A DNA stretch of 64,000 nt from Zygnema cylindricum (taxonomy: Eukaryota > Streptophyta > Zygnematophyceae > Zygnematales > Zygnemataceae). The notes beneath the pieces were generated by a model. The model was not told where the DNA came from, ran no database searches, and saw only the letters and a program-made list of their open reading frames with translations. The number at the start of each line of letters is the position of its first letter. Position 1 is the stretch's first letter. The stretch lies in NCBI GenBank assembly GCA_037447655.1, contig JBBHKE010001619.1:1-64000 (forward strand). The letters are read 5' to 3'. The position numbers and the translations under genes were made by a program. Below are positions 1 to 11,219 of the stretch, piece after piece.

Positions 1-365
1 TTAAGCTTTGTTTTATTTGTTTTTCTCTCTCTCTTTACCGCGATTGTCAACATTCCATATGTCAGATTTTTTTTTTTTTTTTTTTGATTCTGTTGTGAGT
101 TTTTTATTCTTTTTCTCACTGCGAAGACTCTGTTTTTTTATTTTTTTCGCCACACCTACAAGTAGTTGGTGTTTTTTAAAAATCTGTTTCGCGTTATTTG
201 GAGAGGGGAGTAGGGGAGGAGAGGAGGAGGAGAGGAGAGGAGATGGGGAGGTGGAGTGGTGGGGAGCTGGGGAAGATGGGTGGAGGGAGGAGGGGTTGCA
301 TGTGTTCGTGTTTATTACTTAAATATTCGTAATGAGTAGAGAGAGGAGGAGGGATTGGATTGCAG
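1..365. other. Upstream/intronic sequence before the first visible exon
   Basis: Pyrimidine-rich DNA with long T runs, then a purine-only tract of GGAGAGG-type repeats at about 199-295. No coding exon is recognisable. Because the first exon at 366 begins at a good acceptor (TTGCAG) in the middle of a conserved protein, this stretch is most likely the 3' end of an intron whose upstream exons lie outside the window. Confidence 0.5.
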
Positions 366-2056
366 GTCATGGATTCCATAGTGAAGGACTTACCTGTTTA
401 AATATTGGAAGTGACTCCGCTATTGCCCTTACCGGCTCTACCGATCATCGAGCAGGACTTGTTAGTCTCACAACTGGGAAAGTAAGTTGGATACTCCTAT
501 TCTTGTCTCAATTGTTAGTCTCACAATGAAGAAGATAAGCAGAGATACTGTTTATTCTTGTCTCAGGCTTTATAAGCTTTTTTCTTTTTTTTTTCAGGTT
601 TATTTTAATGGGGTTTATTTTAATGGGGTTTATTTTAATGGGGTTTATGGGAATCCAGGCGGTGGGGCTATTGGAGGGGCACACGGATTCCGTCGAAGCG
701 GTCGGATTGTGCTCGGGGTGAGGTCGGCACAGACTGCCCTCATGCATAGAGGGAGATGGTTGTCGATTTGTTGGTTTGCTTGTTTATTTGTTTGTTTATT
801 GATTTTTTTGTCTCTTCCTTCCTCCCTCCCTCCCGCCCTTTTTCTCCTCCCGTCTGCCCTTCCCTCCCTCCCTGCATCATTGTTCGGTCTAATTAATCGT
901 CCATTAAGGTCTGTCGTCCCGCATATCATCATCCGCAATAAATTTAAGAAACTAATACCATGTTCGCCCTAACAAGCTCGACTGTACACTCAGTTCGGAT
1001 AGATCATTCGATCAATTTGATTAGGACTCGTTTCCATGCAAAATCTCTATGGGCTATTCAGGCGTTGGGCGGGCGGGCGGAGAAATCTGTTTTGCAACAA
1101 TTTGTGACATTTTGTGCCATTTTGCGTCTCGTTTTGCAATATTATCTTTTGCGGTACTACTTAACGATATTACTTTGCGATATTGCTTTGCGATAATGTT
1201 TTGCGATATATTTACCCTTTTGTTTTCTTCTTTTTTTACGTTTTGCGATATTTTGTAGGACGGAGTTGTTCGTCTTTTGTGGCATCCCTCGTCTCCAATA
1301 ATCTACACCGGATGTGTGGACGGATGCGTCCGGATTTGGGATGGGAGATCGGCCAATTGTGAACGTACTTTCCGAGGAAGCAAAGAACCAATCCTCGATC
1401 TTGCCGTGACAGCGTACGTGGGAAAGCAATTCTCCTTTTTTATTTTTTGTTGGGTTTTCTCTGAGTTTTTACAGATTTTTTCGGATTTTTTTTTTCTCCT
1501 GGATTTTTTTGGGTTTATTTTTTTGTTTTTATGTTTTTTTTTTTTTTTGAAAATAGTGAATTTACTTTTCGAGGAAACAAAGAACCAATAAACTTTTTTT
1601 TTTCTGGGTTTTTTTTCTTGATTTTTCCTCGGGATTTTTTTCTTTTTTCCCCTTTTTTTTTTAAATGCCGAGCTTGGATTTGTTTACCTCTCTGAAAAAT
1701 ATTATCATTTCAATTGAAAGTGCAAAACAATTCTCTTTTTTTTTTCTGATTTCTTTGATTTTTTCTTACCTTTTTTCCGGCTTTTCCTGTTTTTCTGCTC
1801 TTCTTTTACTTTTTTTTTGTGGTGTCCTTTTTGGTTCTTCTGGAGATTGGAGAGGGGAGAGGGGAGATGTAGGATAGGAGGGAAGAGGGAGTGAAGAGAG
1901 GAGAGGAGAGAAGTTGAGAGTAGTTAGATTTTTTAGATGCTATAGAAAGAGGGGTTTTTATTCTAATATGTTTTTTTTTTAATATGGTGTGACAGGGACG
2001 GAGCTTTTATTTTGACTGGGGGAGATGATGGGGCAGCTCGAGCTTTTGGAATTTAG
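366..2056 (+). CDS. AAMP-like WD40-repeat protein, 3' part of gene
   Basis: Four exons are visible: 366-481 (starts in phase 1, ends AAA before GTAAGT), 659-717 (after AATCCAG), 1259-1413 (after TTTGTAG) and 1996-2056 (after GTGACAG), ending at TAG 2054-2056. They encode WD40 blades: GLTCLNIGSD and STDH in exon 1, GHTDSVEAVGLCSG in exon 2, VRLLWHPSS then GCVDGCVRIWDGRS in exon 3, and ILTGGDDGAARAFGI at the C-terminus. The order and wording match the C-terminal half of angio-associated migratory cell protein (AAMP), a conserved WD40 beta-propeller with plant orthologues. The 3->4 junction joins in phase to give a codon for Ala. The 2->3 junction does not: exon 2 stops in phase 2 and exon 3 starts in phase 0, and the strand usually found between these blades (GG.D..I.IWD type) is missing. 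An intervening exon in 718-1258 may be diverged, or it may be lost. The N-terminal half is outside the window. AAMP identity is by recognition, not by search. Confidence 0.75.
598..648 (+). repeat. 15-bp tandem repeat beside a splice acceptor
   Basis: About three and a half copies of GTTTATTTTAATGGG lie immediately upstream of the exon 2 acceptor of the WD40 gene. A second, pyrimidine-rich acceptor-like site (TTTTCAG, ending at 597) sits at the left edge of the array. Using it would add the array to the exon but loses the reading phase, so the acceptor at 658 is preferred. Confidence 0.7.
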
Positions 2057-2072
2057 TGAAAAAGTTTTATAA

Positions 2073-2222
2073 ATTTAATCAAAAACGTTTTGGAAATAAT
2101 CAAAATCGTTTCGGAAATTAATCAAAAACGTTTTGGAAATGAATCAAAAACGTTTTGGAAATGAATCAAAAACGTTTCAGGGATTAACTAAAAACGTTTT
2201 GGGATTTAATCCATAAGTTTTT
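2073..2222 (+). repeat. 22-bp tandem array (AATCAAAAACGTTTTGGAAAT) after the WD40 gene
   Basis: Six to seven diverged units of roughly ATGAATCAAAAACGTTTTGG start some 15 bp after the stop codon of the WD40 gene. They would lie in its 3' UTR or just beyond. No function is visible. Confidence 0.75.
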
Positions 2223-2694
2223 GGAATGTTTTTCTGAGCGAGTGTCAGAGGAATTTTGTGTCAAAGAAACATTTTTTTTCAAATGTATTTTTCAATAATG
2301 TTTCCAATACGTCTTTTATATTATGCTTTTCAAAATAAGTTTTTTTTTTTTTTTAATATAAATTCTAATTTGAGCCTTTCCAAAATCATGGAATCCCTGG
2401 CCACCATAATTAGCGTTGATTTTACAAAAACAAAAAAAAACAAAAAAGTTTGTATATGTCTGCCTTGGCCTGAAAAGAAAATTGAGAGATCACTTTTTGC
2501 AAACAAACTTTGGCGATAAAAAACAAAAAGAAAAAAATTGAGAATAGTAAGCTTCCTTTTCTAATCCGTATATAAACAGCTTTCATGAGCATTTTTCACA
2601 CGTCTCTTTTTGTGTTGTCTCAACAAATTTGAAAGGAGCCCAAAAAAAAAAAAAAAAACTTGCCTATTTTATTTTGTTGTGCAATGAAGTTTTT
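2223..2694. other. Non-coding AT-rich spacer
   Basis: AT-rich DNA with A and T runs. Short open frames are low complexity and no gene or element is recognised. Confidence 0.5.
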
Positions 2695-4930
2695 TGTTAA
2701 GAGGTTTTTTATTAAAAGAGCACGATGGTAAACCATCTGAGTACATGAGAGCAAGAAAAGGAAGGCAAAAATGGAAAATTTAAAGCAAAACTCGGGTGGA
2801 AGCAAACTTAAAGGAAAAATGATGTGAAATAAGTAAACTTACAAACAAAGATAAGCCAACAAAAGACATTGAAAGGATCAAAAAGTAAAACAATATCAGT
2901 GAAATAGAGTATCTAAATGAGAAAGCATACAGCCATAACTCAGCACACCTAAAGAACTAAAAGAAACCCTCGAAAATCGCCAAGCTTGATGGAGCACATT
3001 TAGGGAGTTTCGAAACACATCAACGATCCATAATAGCAATAACAAATGAAATTGGGGAGAATAGAAGCTTGCACTGTTTGTAAAGGCACAAGTAAGAGTT
3101 AAAAAGTGAGTTAGAAGTGGGAATAGAAGTGGCACATGGCACAAGTAAGAGTTGAAAAGTGAGTTAGAAGCAGGAATCGAAGTGGCTCCTACGGCCTGTC
3201 CTCTTACAAGAACGCCGATCAGACAAGAACGCCGATCACGAGTACAGAGGAACAAGAACTCTCAAACAACCAAAAATCTCGATAGACATTGGAATAAAGT
3301 CATTTATGTGGTGCCCATAACCATCCTCCTCCTAAGCAACGTCACGTGCATCCACCCCCAAGTGTCGAGCCGCCCTGATGAACAATTGTAAGCGAGGGGG
3401 TTTTGCCAAAACATTCTCAACCAAAATACAACGAGCACGATCGAGCAAAATAATGCAATGCACCGCGAAGCAATAATACGCGAGACCTCCTGCTACCACC
3501 TATAAAAAGCAATAGTCGCACAAATAGTGTTTTGTGCTTGAATTACTCTCCTTCGTAGAAATTGTGAAGGAAATGAAGGCCATGAGGTTGAATGATACGT
3601 TCGCACAAACAAAAGCAAGAGACATGTGAATGTGGACAAGGGAGGCCAAGTCAAATCCTGAGGGTGGTGGTCAATTGTACGGGCGGGAAACATAATAAAG
3701 AAGCCAATAGTTAAGCTCGAGAACAAAGGCCCCCGCAAGAGAGAAAGTCTGCATGTGAAAATGAGAGGGAAGCGCCTTGAGAAGCCTCAAAACGAATACT
3801 GGCGACAACCTTATCGGAAATTAATTATTCGAAAGTGCAAGGGTGGAGAAAAGTGATATAACGTGTCTGCTTAATCAAGGGGAGGAATACAATAGGCCAT
3901 CTCCATAATAGACTGTAAGAAAGCCAAAACATCGTCCCAAATATGAGGGATGATCGCAAAAAAGACATCGTCCCAAATACGAGGGATGATCGTGAAAGGA
4001 AAGCATCGACCCAAATATGAGGGATGATCGCGAAAGGAAAACATCGTCCTAAATACGGGAGATGATCGCAAAAGAAAAGCATCGTCCCGAACGCGACAGA
4101 TGATCACGAAAGTAAAACATCGTCTCGAACACGAGGGATAATCGCGAAAGAAAAACATCGTCCCAAATACTAGGGATGATCGCGAAAGGAAAGTATCGAC
4201 CCAAATATGAGGGATGATCACGAAAGGACAACATCGTCCCAAATACGGGAGATGATCTCAAAAGAATAACATCGTCCCGAACACGACATATGATCGAGAA
4301 AGTAAAACACCGTCTTGAATACGATGGATGATTAGGAAAGAAAAACATAGTCCTAAATACAAGAGATGACCGCAAAATAAAACATCGTCCCAAATACAGG
4401 AGATGATCGCAATAGAATAACATTGTCCCGAACATGACAGATGATCGCAAAAGTAAAACATCGTCTCGAATACGATGGATGATCGCAAAAGAAAAACATC
4501 GTCCTAAATACAACAGATGATCGTGAAAGTAAAACATTGTCCCAAATACGAGGGATGATCGCAAAAGAAAACCATGAGATATCCCAATCAAAAGCAACGG
4601 ACAAGCTTGGAAGTAGTTGGTCACGAAGTCCCCGAAGAAAGCAACACCGGCCACACATAACCGTGATAAATGTCGGCCGCAGAGAAAGAGGAACCAAACC
4701 TTAAAAACAAGTTGAGATTTTGAGGTTGGTCGTCAAATAATAAAAGGCTCTCATAAAAGGGAAAACTTGTACAATCAGGGAGAAACCAGGCATGTCTTGA
4801 GAAAATAATGTTGTGATCCACGGTATTAAAGGCATGTTTCCAACATCAACCTGGAGGACCAACCAATCGAGACACCAATCGAGACAGGTATCCAACAAAG
4901 CCCGAATATTGTGAACCACGACCTCACAAA
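2695..4930 (-). mobile_element. 5'-truncated, decayed LINE-type retrotransposon (copy 1)
   Basis: Reading on the minus strand, 4930-4640 encodes a decayed non-LTR reverse transcriptase piece across two frames: a QVDVGN motif (the usual first catalytic Asp of LINE RT in a DV.NAF context), then NTVDH-like text and a PF.ES. segment. The downstream part, 3800-2700, matches another minus-strand copy at 46545-47530 (shared stretches around AACACATCAACGATC and GTGTCGAGC on the + strand). The 3' end is shared by three copies in the window: on the minus strand it reads TTTACCATC followed by a TTTTAATAAA-like end. The element is broken by stops and by a minisatellite. A poly-C tract at 4938-4958 marks the truncated left edge. 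The exact LINE clade cannot be assigned. Confidence 0.6.
3930..4580 (-). repeat. 38-bp minisatellite inside LINE copy 1
   Basis: About 17 diverged copies of a 37-39 bp unit (CATCGTCCCAAATACGAGGG then ATGATCGCGAAAG-type text). Because the unit is not a multiple of three, the minus strand shows overlapping open frames in all phases, with recurrent GTMF and DHPSYLGRCF-type peptides. These frames are a by-product of the repeat, not evidence for a gene. The related LINE copy at 46.5-48.8 kb lacks the array. Confidence 0.85.
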
Positions 4931-5350
4931 TCACTTCCCTCCCCCCCCCCCCCCCCCCCTCTTCGAGTGGTCACTCCAAATTGATGAGGGGACTGAAGTT
5001 GTAAACATATGGCGTCGGCGAATCGGAGGACGAGGAGAGGAGCGAGAGAGCGACCAACTCTCTCCCTCCCGCCCTCCCTCTTTCTCTCCCTCTTTCCCAT
5101 CCTCCGAACCTCCCTCCCTCTCTTCCTCCCCTCTCCCTCTTTCCTCCCCCCCCCCCCCTCTTCCCTCCCTCTTTTCCTCTATCCCACAACTAAAAGAATT
5201 TCCATGCTGGCGTAGCGATATCGCCCCGAGCTGCTGTTGCTGATGCGCACCCTATATGTCGGCGATATCTTCCACTTGGGCCATTTGCTTCGTATCGACA
5301 CATAGGTATCGGCACATCGAGTATAAATATAAAAATCGGAAAGTTTGTAG
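4931..5350. other. Poly-C and CT-rich low-complexity spacer
   Basis: Contains a run of about 20 C at 4938-4958 and a pyrimidine tract at 5060-5190 (CTCCCTCC-type). No gene is recognised. Open frames through it are compositional (S, P, L-rich on one strand; G, R, E-rich on the other). Confidence 0.55.
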
Positions 5351-5358
5351 ACCTAGGT

Positions 5359-5817
5359 CAGAGGTCGCAATCGGGTACTCAAATCCGTACCCGACCATTA
5401 CCCAACCGCCCGAATCGAATCCGAAACGCATTCAGGTGCCAAATTTTGGGGGCCGACCAGATTCGGGCGGGTGATTCACAAAAAAAAAAAAAAAACGGGT
5501 ACGGTCGGGTAAGCAAAAAACGAATAAAAATGATGGTTTTGTCCTGTCGATACTATCCAACATTATTGTACTTTCTACTCTTGGTATCGTGGAAGGTATG
5601 AGGGAGATGTACCATAAATTTTATACATATTCGGGTACGGCGGGTACGGGTAGTCGCGAGAAATCAATTTTCGGTTAACTTTTATTTTCGTAAACGCGTA
5701 TCGGGTACCGGGTAACAATTTAGGAGCGTGACATAACCCGGTCATGTATCGGGTGTTCAGATTAAAAAAAAAAATGTCGGTTTCGGGTATCTAAAAATAT
5801 GACTTTTGCGACCTCTG
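5359..5817. mobile_element. Non-autonomous hAT MITE, 459 bp
   Basis: Terminal inverted repeats begin CAGAGGTCGCAA and end TTGCGACCTCTG. A perfect 8-bp target duplication, ACCTAGGT, flanks it at 5351-5358 and 5818-5825. The interior shares blocks with the ends of the full hAT element at 5906-11211 (CCAAATTTTGGGGG near the left end; TTGGTATCGTGGAAG further in; the GACTTTTGCGACC right end). It is therefore a deletion derivative or sister of that family with no coding capacity. Confidence 0.9.
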
Positions 5818-6510
5818 ACCTAGGTTCCAAATTTGCATCGGCGCATCGGAAAGCTTTAATCCGATACTAAACTCATCACTATTCACCCCGTCGATTTATT
5901 TCTCCCAGAGGTCGCAAACGGTCAACCGAAACCGTGACCGACCGTTAACCGACCGCCCGCGACGAATCTGGAATGGATTCGGTTGCCAAATTTTGGGGGT
6001 CGGGCGGTTACGATCGGTTGATTTACCAAAAAAAAAAAGTCGGTTACGGTCGGTCAACCAAAAAAACCAAAAAAAAAAATTGTACTGTCCCTACAATCTA
6101 ACATTCTTGTACTTTGTACTCTTTGGTATCGTGGAAGTACGTGACATCATGATTAGCGTCGCAAATTTGACACGACACTGTAGTAACACTATTCATTTCG
6201 CAAATCTTAGGGAACGCGGCAAATCCTAATTATTGGCTTATTCATACTTCGTATATTATTGCAAAGTGCTAATTATGCATTTTATACCGTGTTTCCACAA
6301 ATATTTCATATTATTATGTCAATGTCAAGCGACATGTAGTAATAATTGATTAATAAATCAGTGAAAATCAAACTATTACGTCAATTTCCCACTACTAATC
6401 CTAATTATTGGCTTACTCACATGTGTCAAACAATAAATCGATTAATTGAATTGCTATTTAAGTTAGAGAAACTCGACCAAAATTCAAACAAAACTTAGTC
6501 ATACACTAAA

Positions 6511-8743
6511 ATGGAGAAAAACATCCTCGCTTCTCTTAAAACTACAATCCAAAACGAACTTCGAAATCAAAAAATGGTGAAATTGCTCAGTATTACCTAG
6601 TGAAAGAAAGCAAGGCCACTTCAAATTGTTGGAAAAAATTTGAGCATGTCTATGAAGCTAAAACATCAAACAATACACGGTAAAGGGGGCAGGTTTTGTG
6701 GCTTGTAATACATGTTTCGTAGTTTAATACAAGTCAGCAAACGATACTTCAACAATCAACACTCACATATGTTTATATTTGGCTGACATGGATAATTCAA
6801 GAGGACTTCTTCATAAGTTTCTTTCAAAAACGGAGGCGAAAACAAGTGACCGAAAAAAAAATGCGAATATGGTGGCGTTGAAGTGTTGTGAGGACCTTCG
6901 ACCATTTTCGATAGTCGACGGTTCAGGTATGGTTTATTTTAAAATCTATTTAAGATGGCTTTAGTGCATATGTCATTATAACTTGTTTTATTCATAAATT
7001 TATACATTTGAGCTTAGTTTGTCACGATGTTGTTTTTTATTTGTCTTTCTATAAAAAAAAAATCATTTTGATAAAAACCTTCTTTATTAATCATGGTTAG
7101 TAATTGTATGATTTTTTCTTATTGTTTTTTTTGTTTTTTTCCTTAGGTTTTCAAGCATTTTGTCAAGCATTGTTTAATGTTGGTGTTTCGTCCAACAAAA
7201 GTGTTGACATCGACCAACTACTCCTGTAAGTCAATAGCGTAAAATACTACATTATATCTTCTACGAAAGATATTCGTCGTTTGATCATCCTAAAACTTAG
7301 AGAAAATATTGATAACAATATTTTTGTCGCATTCACGACCGATCTCCGAACCGAGACAACAAAAAGAATCTCATTTATGTCAGTAACCACTCATTTTATT
7401 GACAAATAATTTAAACTTCATGCACGGACGCTTCAAGTCGATCATTTTCCGGAGGAAAAACACACCGCGGAAAATGTTTTAACGGCTTTCAAAAATTGTT
7501 TAACCAATTTTGAAATGTCCAATTTTGATATGTGCGTTGTCGTGATTGATATTGGCTCTAACATGTGTGCGGCTGAAGGTCTACCGAGTATGTTTACTTG
7601 GATACCTTACGCGGACCATAAAATTGCTACAATTGTGACAACGATCTTGAATAAGAGCGGAACTTCCAAAAAAGGCAAATACGATGTGGAAGTTCGTGAT
7701 TTTTTTTATCTAATTGACGCGTGTAAATCATTGGTCGAGTTTTTCAAACAGAGTAATTTACAAAATCTTTTGAAAAACACTTTAAAACAAGAAAACGCAA
7801 CGCGGTGGAATTCTTTGCTCCTAATGCTTAAGAGTATTTACGATGCATTCGATGAGATAGGACTAATCGCTCAAGCAAAAAATAAATTGATACTTTTTGC
7901 TTGTATCGATAAGACTCACCTTACCGAACTTATACGATTTTTGAAAAGGTTTCAAGAAGCGACCCTAAAGCTGGAAAAATTCAAAGAACCAACTTAACAT
8001 TTGGTTTTGTTTGATCTTTCATCTCTCCATAACCATTGTAAGATAAGAAAAGCATCTTACAATGACGGTGAAAAAGAATGCCCCGCCGATTCCCCAAACT
8101 TGCAAAAATTGAAACAACTTTTTGTGAAATGTGCACAACCGAAGTGGGGCCTTCATGAGTATCATATTGTCGCGGCTCTCTTAGATCCTCGACAAAAACA
8201 GAAGCTTGAAATAATTGGGGTATCAAAAACTGAAATTGAAAGCGCAAGGGTCAAACTTCGAGAACTCGCAAACGACCTCGGTGATGACGTTGATTTCGGT
8301 AGTCCTCAACGTTTCACAAAAAAACGAAAAACATCGCAAAGTAAAGACGGTTTCCACAATTTTTTTGGTGAGAGCGATGACGAAAATGAGGTTCTTATTA
8401 CCACCGACAAAAAAACGCTCGTTAACGACAAAATGAAACGTTATTTTTATTTAACCAACGACAAAATGAAACGTTATTTTTATTTAACCAACGACAAAAG
8501 ATTTAACTTTAACATACTTGAAGGTGGAAAAAAAAATCAAATGTAAGTGCGAAAGATGGAGGATTTCCTATTCTAGCCGGTGTTGCTAGATCTGTTCTAG
8601 CTATTCCGGCTTCTAGCTCCATGTTCGAATGCAATTTTTCGGATGCCGGGAACACGATAACAAAGAAGAGGAGCTCACTAGCGGCTTCAATTGTTAGTGA
8701 TATTTTGTGTGTTAGATCTAACCGAGATATTTTAAATGCATAG
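6511..8743 (+). pseudogene. hAT transposase, decayed
   Basis: Segments in order: an ATG at 6511 (MEKNILASLKT); a degraded BED-type zinc finger at about 6620-6770 (SNCWKKFEHVY, then ACNTC and a distal TH) broken by an in-frame stop; a conserved N-terminal catalytic-fold piece at 7146-7500 (GFQAFCQALFNVG, TTDLRTETTKR); the block at 7515-7997 with ENATRWNSLLLMLKS, a hallmark of Ac/hobo-type transposases; the ALLDPRQKQKL block at about 8175; and the C-terminal hAT dimerisation domain at 8560-8743 (FPILAGVARSVLAIPASSS, then SDAGNTITKKRSSL). Stops near 6700, 7411 and 7997 and a frame change near 8540 break it. Part of the 6925-7146 interval has intron-like ends (GGTTCAG|GTATGG ... TTAG). Function would have been cut-and-paste transposition; this copy is not expected to make an active enzyme. 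Confidence 0.85.
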
Positions 8744-9802
8744 TTTTTTATTTGTTTTGTTTTCTAATTATTGTTATTTTTTTAGTATCGGTTACCTTGT
8801 TTTTTTTTTCCTTTGAAAATTTTGTTGTGATTCTAGTGTTATTTTGTTTTTTTTTTTAAAACCGGAATGCTTATTTTTATCAAATTACCAAAGCGTCGTA
8901 TGTATACCAAATTTATATTTATAGATTTTTGTGTAGTTTTAAGTTTGAGGTTGTGAATTTGTACAATAGAGTCGAAAATAGAACGAGGTTGTTATTTGTT
9001 TATTTCTATATTTGATACTACAATTTTTTTTATTTTTTTTTGCTCATCACAATGTGTTTTTTGTCAATTGATTTTCTATGTGAAAACTATGATTTTTTTT
9101 TTAAACATACATAATTAAAACTTTGCCTTTTTTGCATAATTCATAACATAGTATTGTAGTCGAAAGAAAAACCGTCCGAAAATTGTAGCGAAAAAAATAG
9201 ATTTGCCATAGAATAAACATTAATATAAGGGTTTAAGCATTAATCTAAGAGTTACACGCAAAATTAGGAACAAATATCTTGAAGGAGGTGACTGTCGAGG
9301 AAAAAAACTATTCGTAAAGGGAGATTGCAAAAAGATAAAATAGTAAAAAGAAGAGGTACACAAGCTGTTTTTTTGCAAAGGGAGATGTACCACTACACCA
9401 CTTATTGTTATTAGTATTAATAAGTCGCTACTACTTATAGCCAAAAATCACAAAATATAGTTAACAACATTATTTAAATACGTGGACTATAACCTGCCAC
9501 GTCTCCTTGCATTAAATAGTATTATTAATCATAATTTTCCATCAACACTACCCCACAAATCGTAATTAGCGTTATTAACGCTATTTCCGTCCCCACGAAT
9601 TTTGACCCAAAAACCTTAAAAAGAGTAAATAACTATAAATTTTTCTTTACATTATTCAAGGTACTCTTTGAATCAGCGTTAACAGCTCTAGTATAGTGTC
9701 GTTTTAAATAGTGTGGCTGACGTACAAAATTGTACCGTATTAATGAAAAAAGTACAAAAAATGATTTAAGACATGTCGTTATGATGTAATTGCGTCTTCT
9801 AG

Positions 9803-10164
9803 TGTTGGGTATCGAGGACCACTTGCCGATATTCGATATGTACCGAATTTTTAGTACCCGATAATCGATATATCGCTTCGATATATCGATTATCGAAATA
9901 TCGCGATATATATCCGATATATCACCGATATATCGTATCGACGATATATTGAAAACGAAGGGGGGGCAAAATTTCTGTACGATTTTCCGTACTATTTTCC
10001 GTACGATTTCCCGTACTCTTACTGTACGGACACACAATTTTTGCGATATATATCGCGATAATTTATGTTGGTCTCGGTACGATATATCGAGGAATCTGCT
10101 CGATCGATATTCGATATATCGAATATCGAAATTATCGCGATATGAAACTACCCGATACCCAACA
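9803..10164. repeat. Palindromic MITE-like element with TGTTGGGTATCG ends
   Basis: Left end TGTTGGGTATCG and right end CGATACCCAACA form an inverted repeat. The interior is rich in TATCGATA-type palindromes. A related left end occurs at 57724 (TGTTGGGTATCAAGG). It lies inside the hAT element's 3' half. The open frame crossing it is a by-product of the palindromes. Confidence 0.65.
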
Positions 10165-10165
10165 T

Positions 10166-10295
10166 TAGCGTTTTCACAAACCGCGTAGTGCAAACGTCAT
10201 AATGACGTGAAACTGTACGTTTTGACAGAATGTGTTTTCACAAACCGCGTAGTGAAAACGTCATAATGACGTGAAATTGTACGTTTGTCAGATTC
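10166..10295 (+). repeat. Two-copy direct repeat of about 63 bp
   Basis: The text GTTTTCACAAACCGCGTAGT followed by an ACGTCATAATGACGTGAAA motif occurs twice in a row. The ACGTCATAATGACGT core is itself a near-perfect palindrome, also seen at about 53925. Confidence 0.75.
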
Positions 10296-10372
10296 TGTAT
10301 GTGTACCTAAAAGATATTAAAAGCGGATAACTATTACGGATAGAAACCCAAATTAGAGTTGTTGATAAACTA

Positions 10373-10901
10373 CACCGCCAATCGCTATTAGCGTAGAAGT
10401 TTCTTTAGCGTATACGAATAATTACCGTGGTTTACGCTAATTAAGAATTTGAAAATTTCGAAAAAAAACATACATTCTAATTTTTTAATAATTATAATTT
10501 GGGTCTTTGAAAAAAAAAAATGTTGGTCGCAAACATGCTTACACTAATATAGGTACTTGTTCAAAATCTGACATATTGTACACAAATCGTACGTTCACAC
10601 AGCCGAAACGTGGTTGTTGGACGAATATGTGCGAACGTGATATTTGACAACCCGATTTTATCCCCTTTCTAGAGCGCATTTTCTCATGCGTCCGCGATTA
10701 CTTAAACTCATTAATTATATTTTTTCACTTAAAAAGGTACAATTATGTACGGTCTGACACGTTCCGTACACCACACTATTTAAACGACAACTTACTTTCG
10801 TTTTGTACGGTACTTGAATAGAATAAGCTACGCTATTTGAGAATAATAAAAAAAAAGCGGGACGGAATTAGCGTACACTACGCTAATAGCGATTGGCGGT
10901 G
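10373..10901. mobile_element. TA-target MITE (TACACCGCCAATCGC family), 529 bp
   Basis: Ends CACCGCCAATCGCTATTAGC and its inverted copy GCTAATAGCGATTGGCGGTG, flanked by TA on both sides. A close relative is at 57186-57721, with the same internal text (TAGCGTA, then ACGTGGTTG). A TA target duplication fits the Tc1/mariner-Stowaway type; no coding sequence is present. It is nested in the hAT element. Confidence 0.85.
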
Positions 10902-11219
10902 TAGAGTAAAACTTTTTTTTGAAAAAACGAAAAAATCTAAACTAGAATGGATAACAATTATTATTTATTTACGTTAATTACGATTCGCGGTGTAATAAAT
11001 GCTTAACGCTAAATTTTGTACTTTTCGGTTACGGGCGGGTACAGTTAGTCGCGAGAAATCGAGTTTCGGTTAACTTTAATTTTCGTAAACGCCGGTCGGT
11101 TAACGGTTAACAATTTTGGAGCGTGACATAACCCGGTCGGGCGTCTCAGATTTTGAAAAAAAAAAAACGGTCGGTTTCGGTTATGATTTTTTTTGACTTT
11201 TGCGACCTCTGATTTCTCC

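Larger units (their letters stand above)
5906..11211 (+). mobile_element. hAT DNA transposon with nested MITEs, 5.3 kb
   Basis: The element starts CAGAGGTCGCAAACGG and ends with the inverted TTTTGCGACCTCTG. A perfect 8-bp target duplication ATTTCTCC lies at 5898-5905 and 11212-11219, the size expected for hAT. The left two thirds hold a decayed transposase (6511-8743). The region 9200-11000 carries later insertions and palindromes, including a TA-target MITE at 10373-10901. It sits about 530 bp upstream of the TXNDC9-like start codon, so it may contribute to that promoter region (inference). Confidence 0.9.

Noticed and set aside
3825-4697. Overlapping minus-strand open frames of 76-201 codons with repeated GTMF/RDHPSYLGRC peptides
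   Set aside because: They are produced by the 38-bp minisatellite read in all phases; no start context, domain or conservation supports a gene.
5060-5190. Coding sequence on either strand in the CT-rich tract
   Set aside because: Frames are compositional (poly-Ser/Pro/Leu or Gly/Arg/Glu) and have no splice or start context.
9633-10193. A 186-codon minus-strand frame
   Set aside because: Its repetitive IRYIGDISDIYRDIS-type peptides come from TATCGATA palindromes of a MITE-like element.
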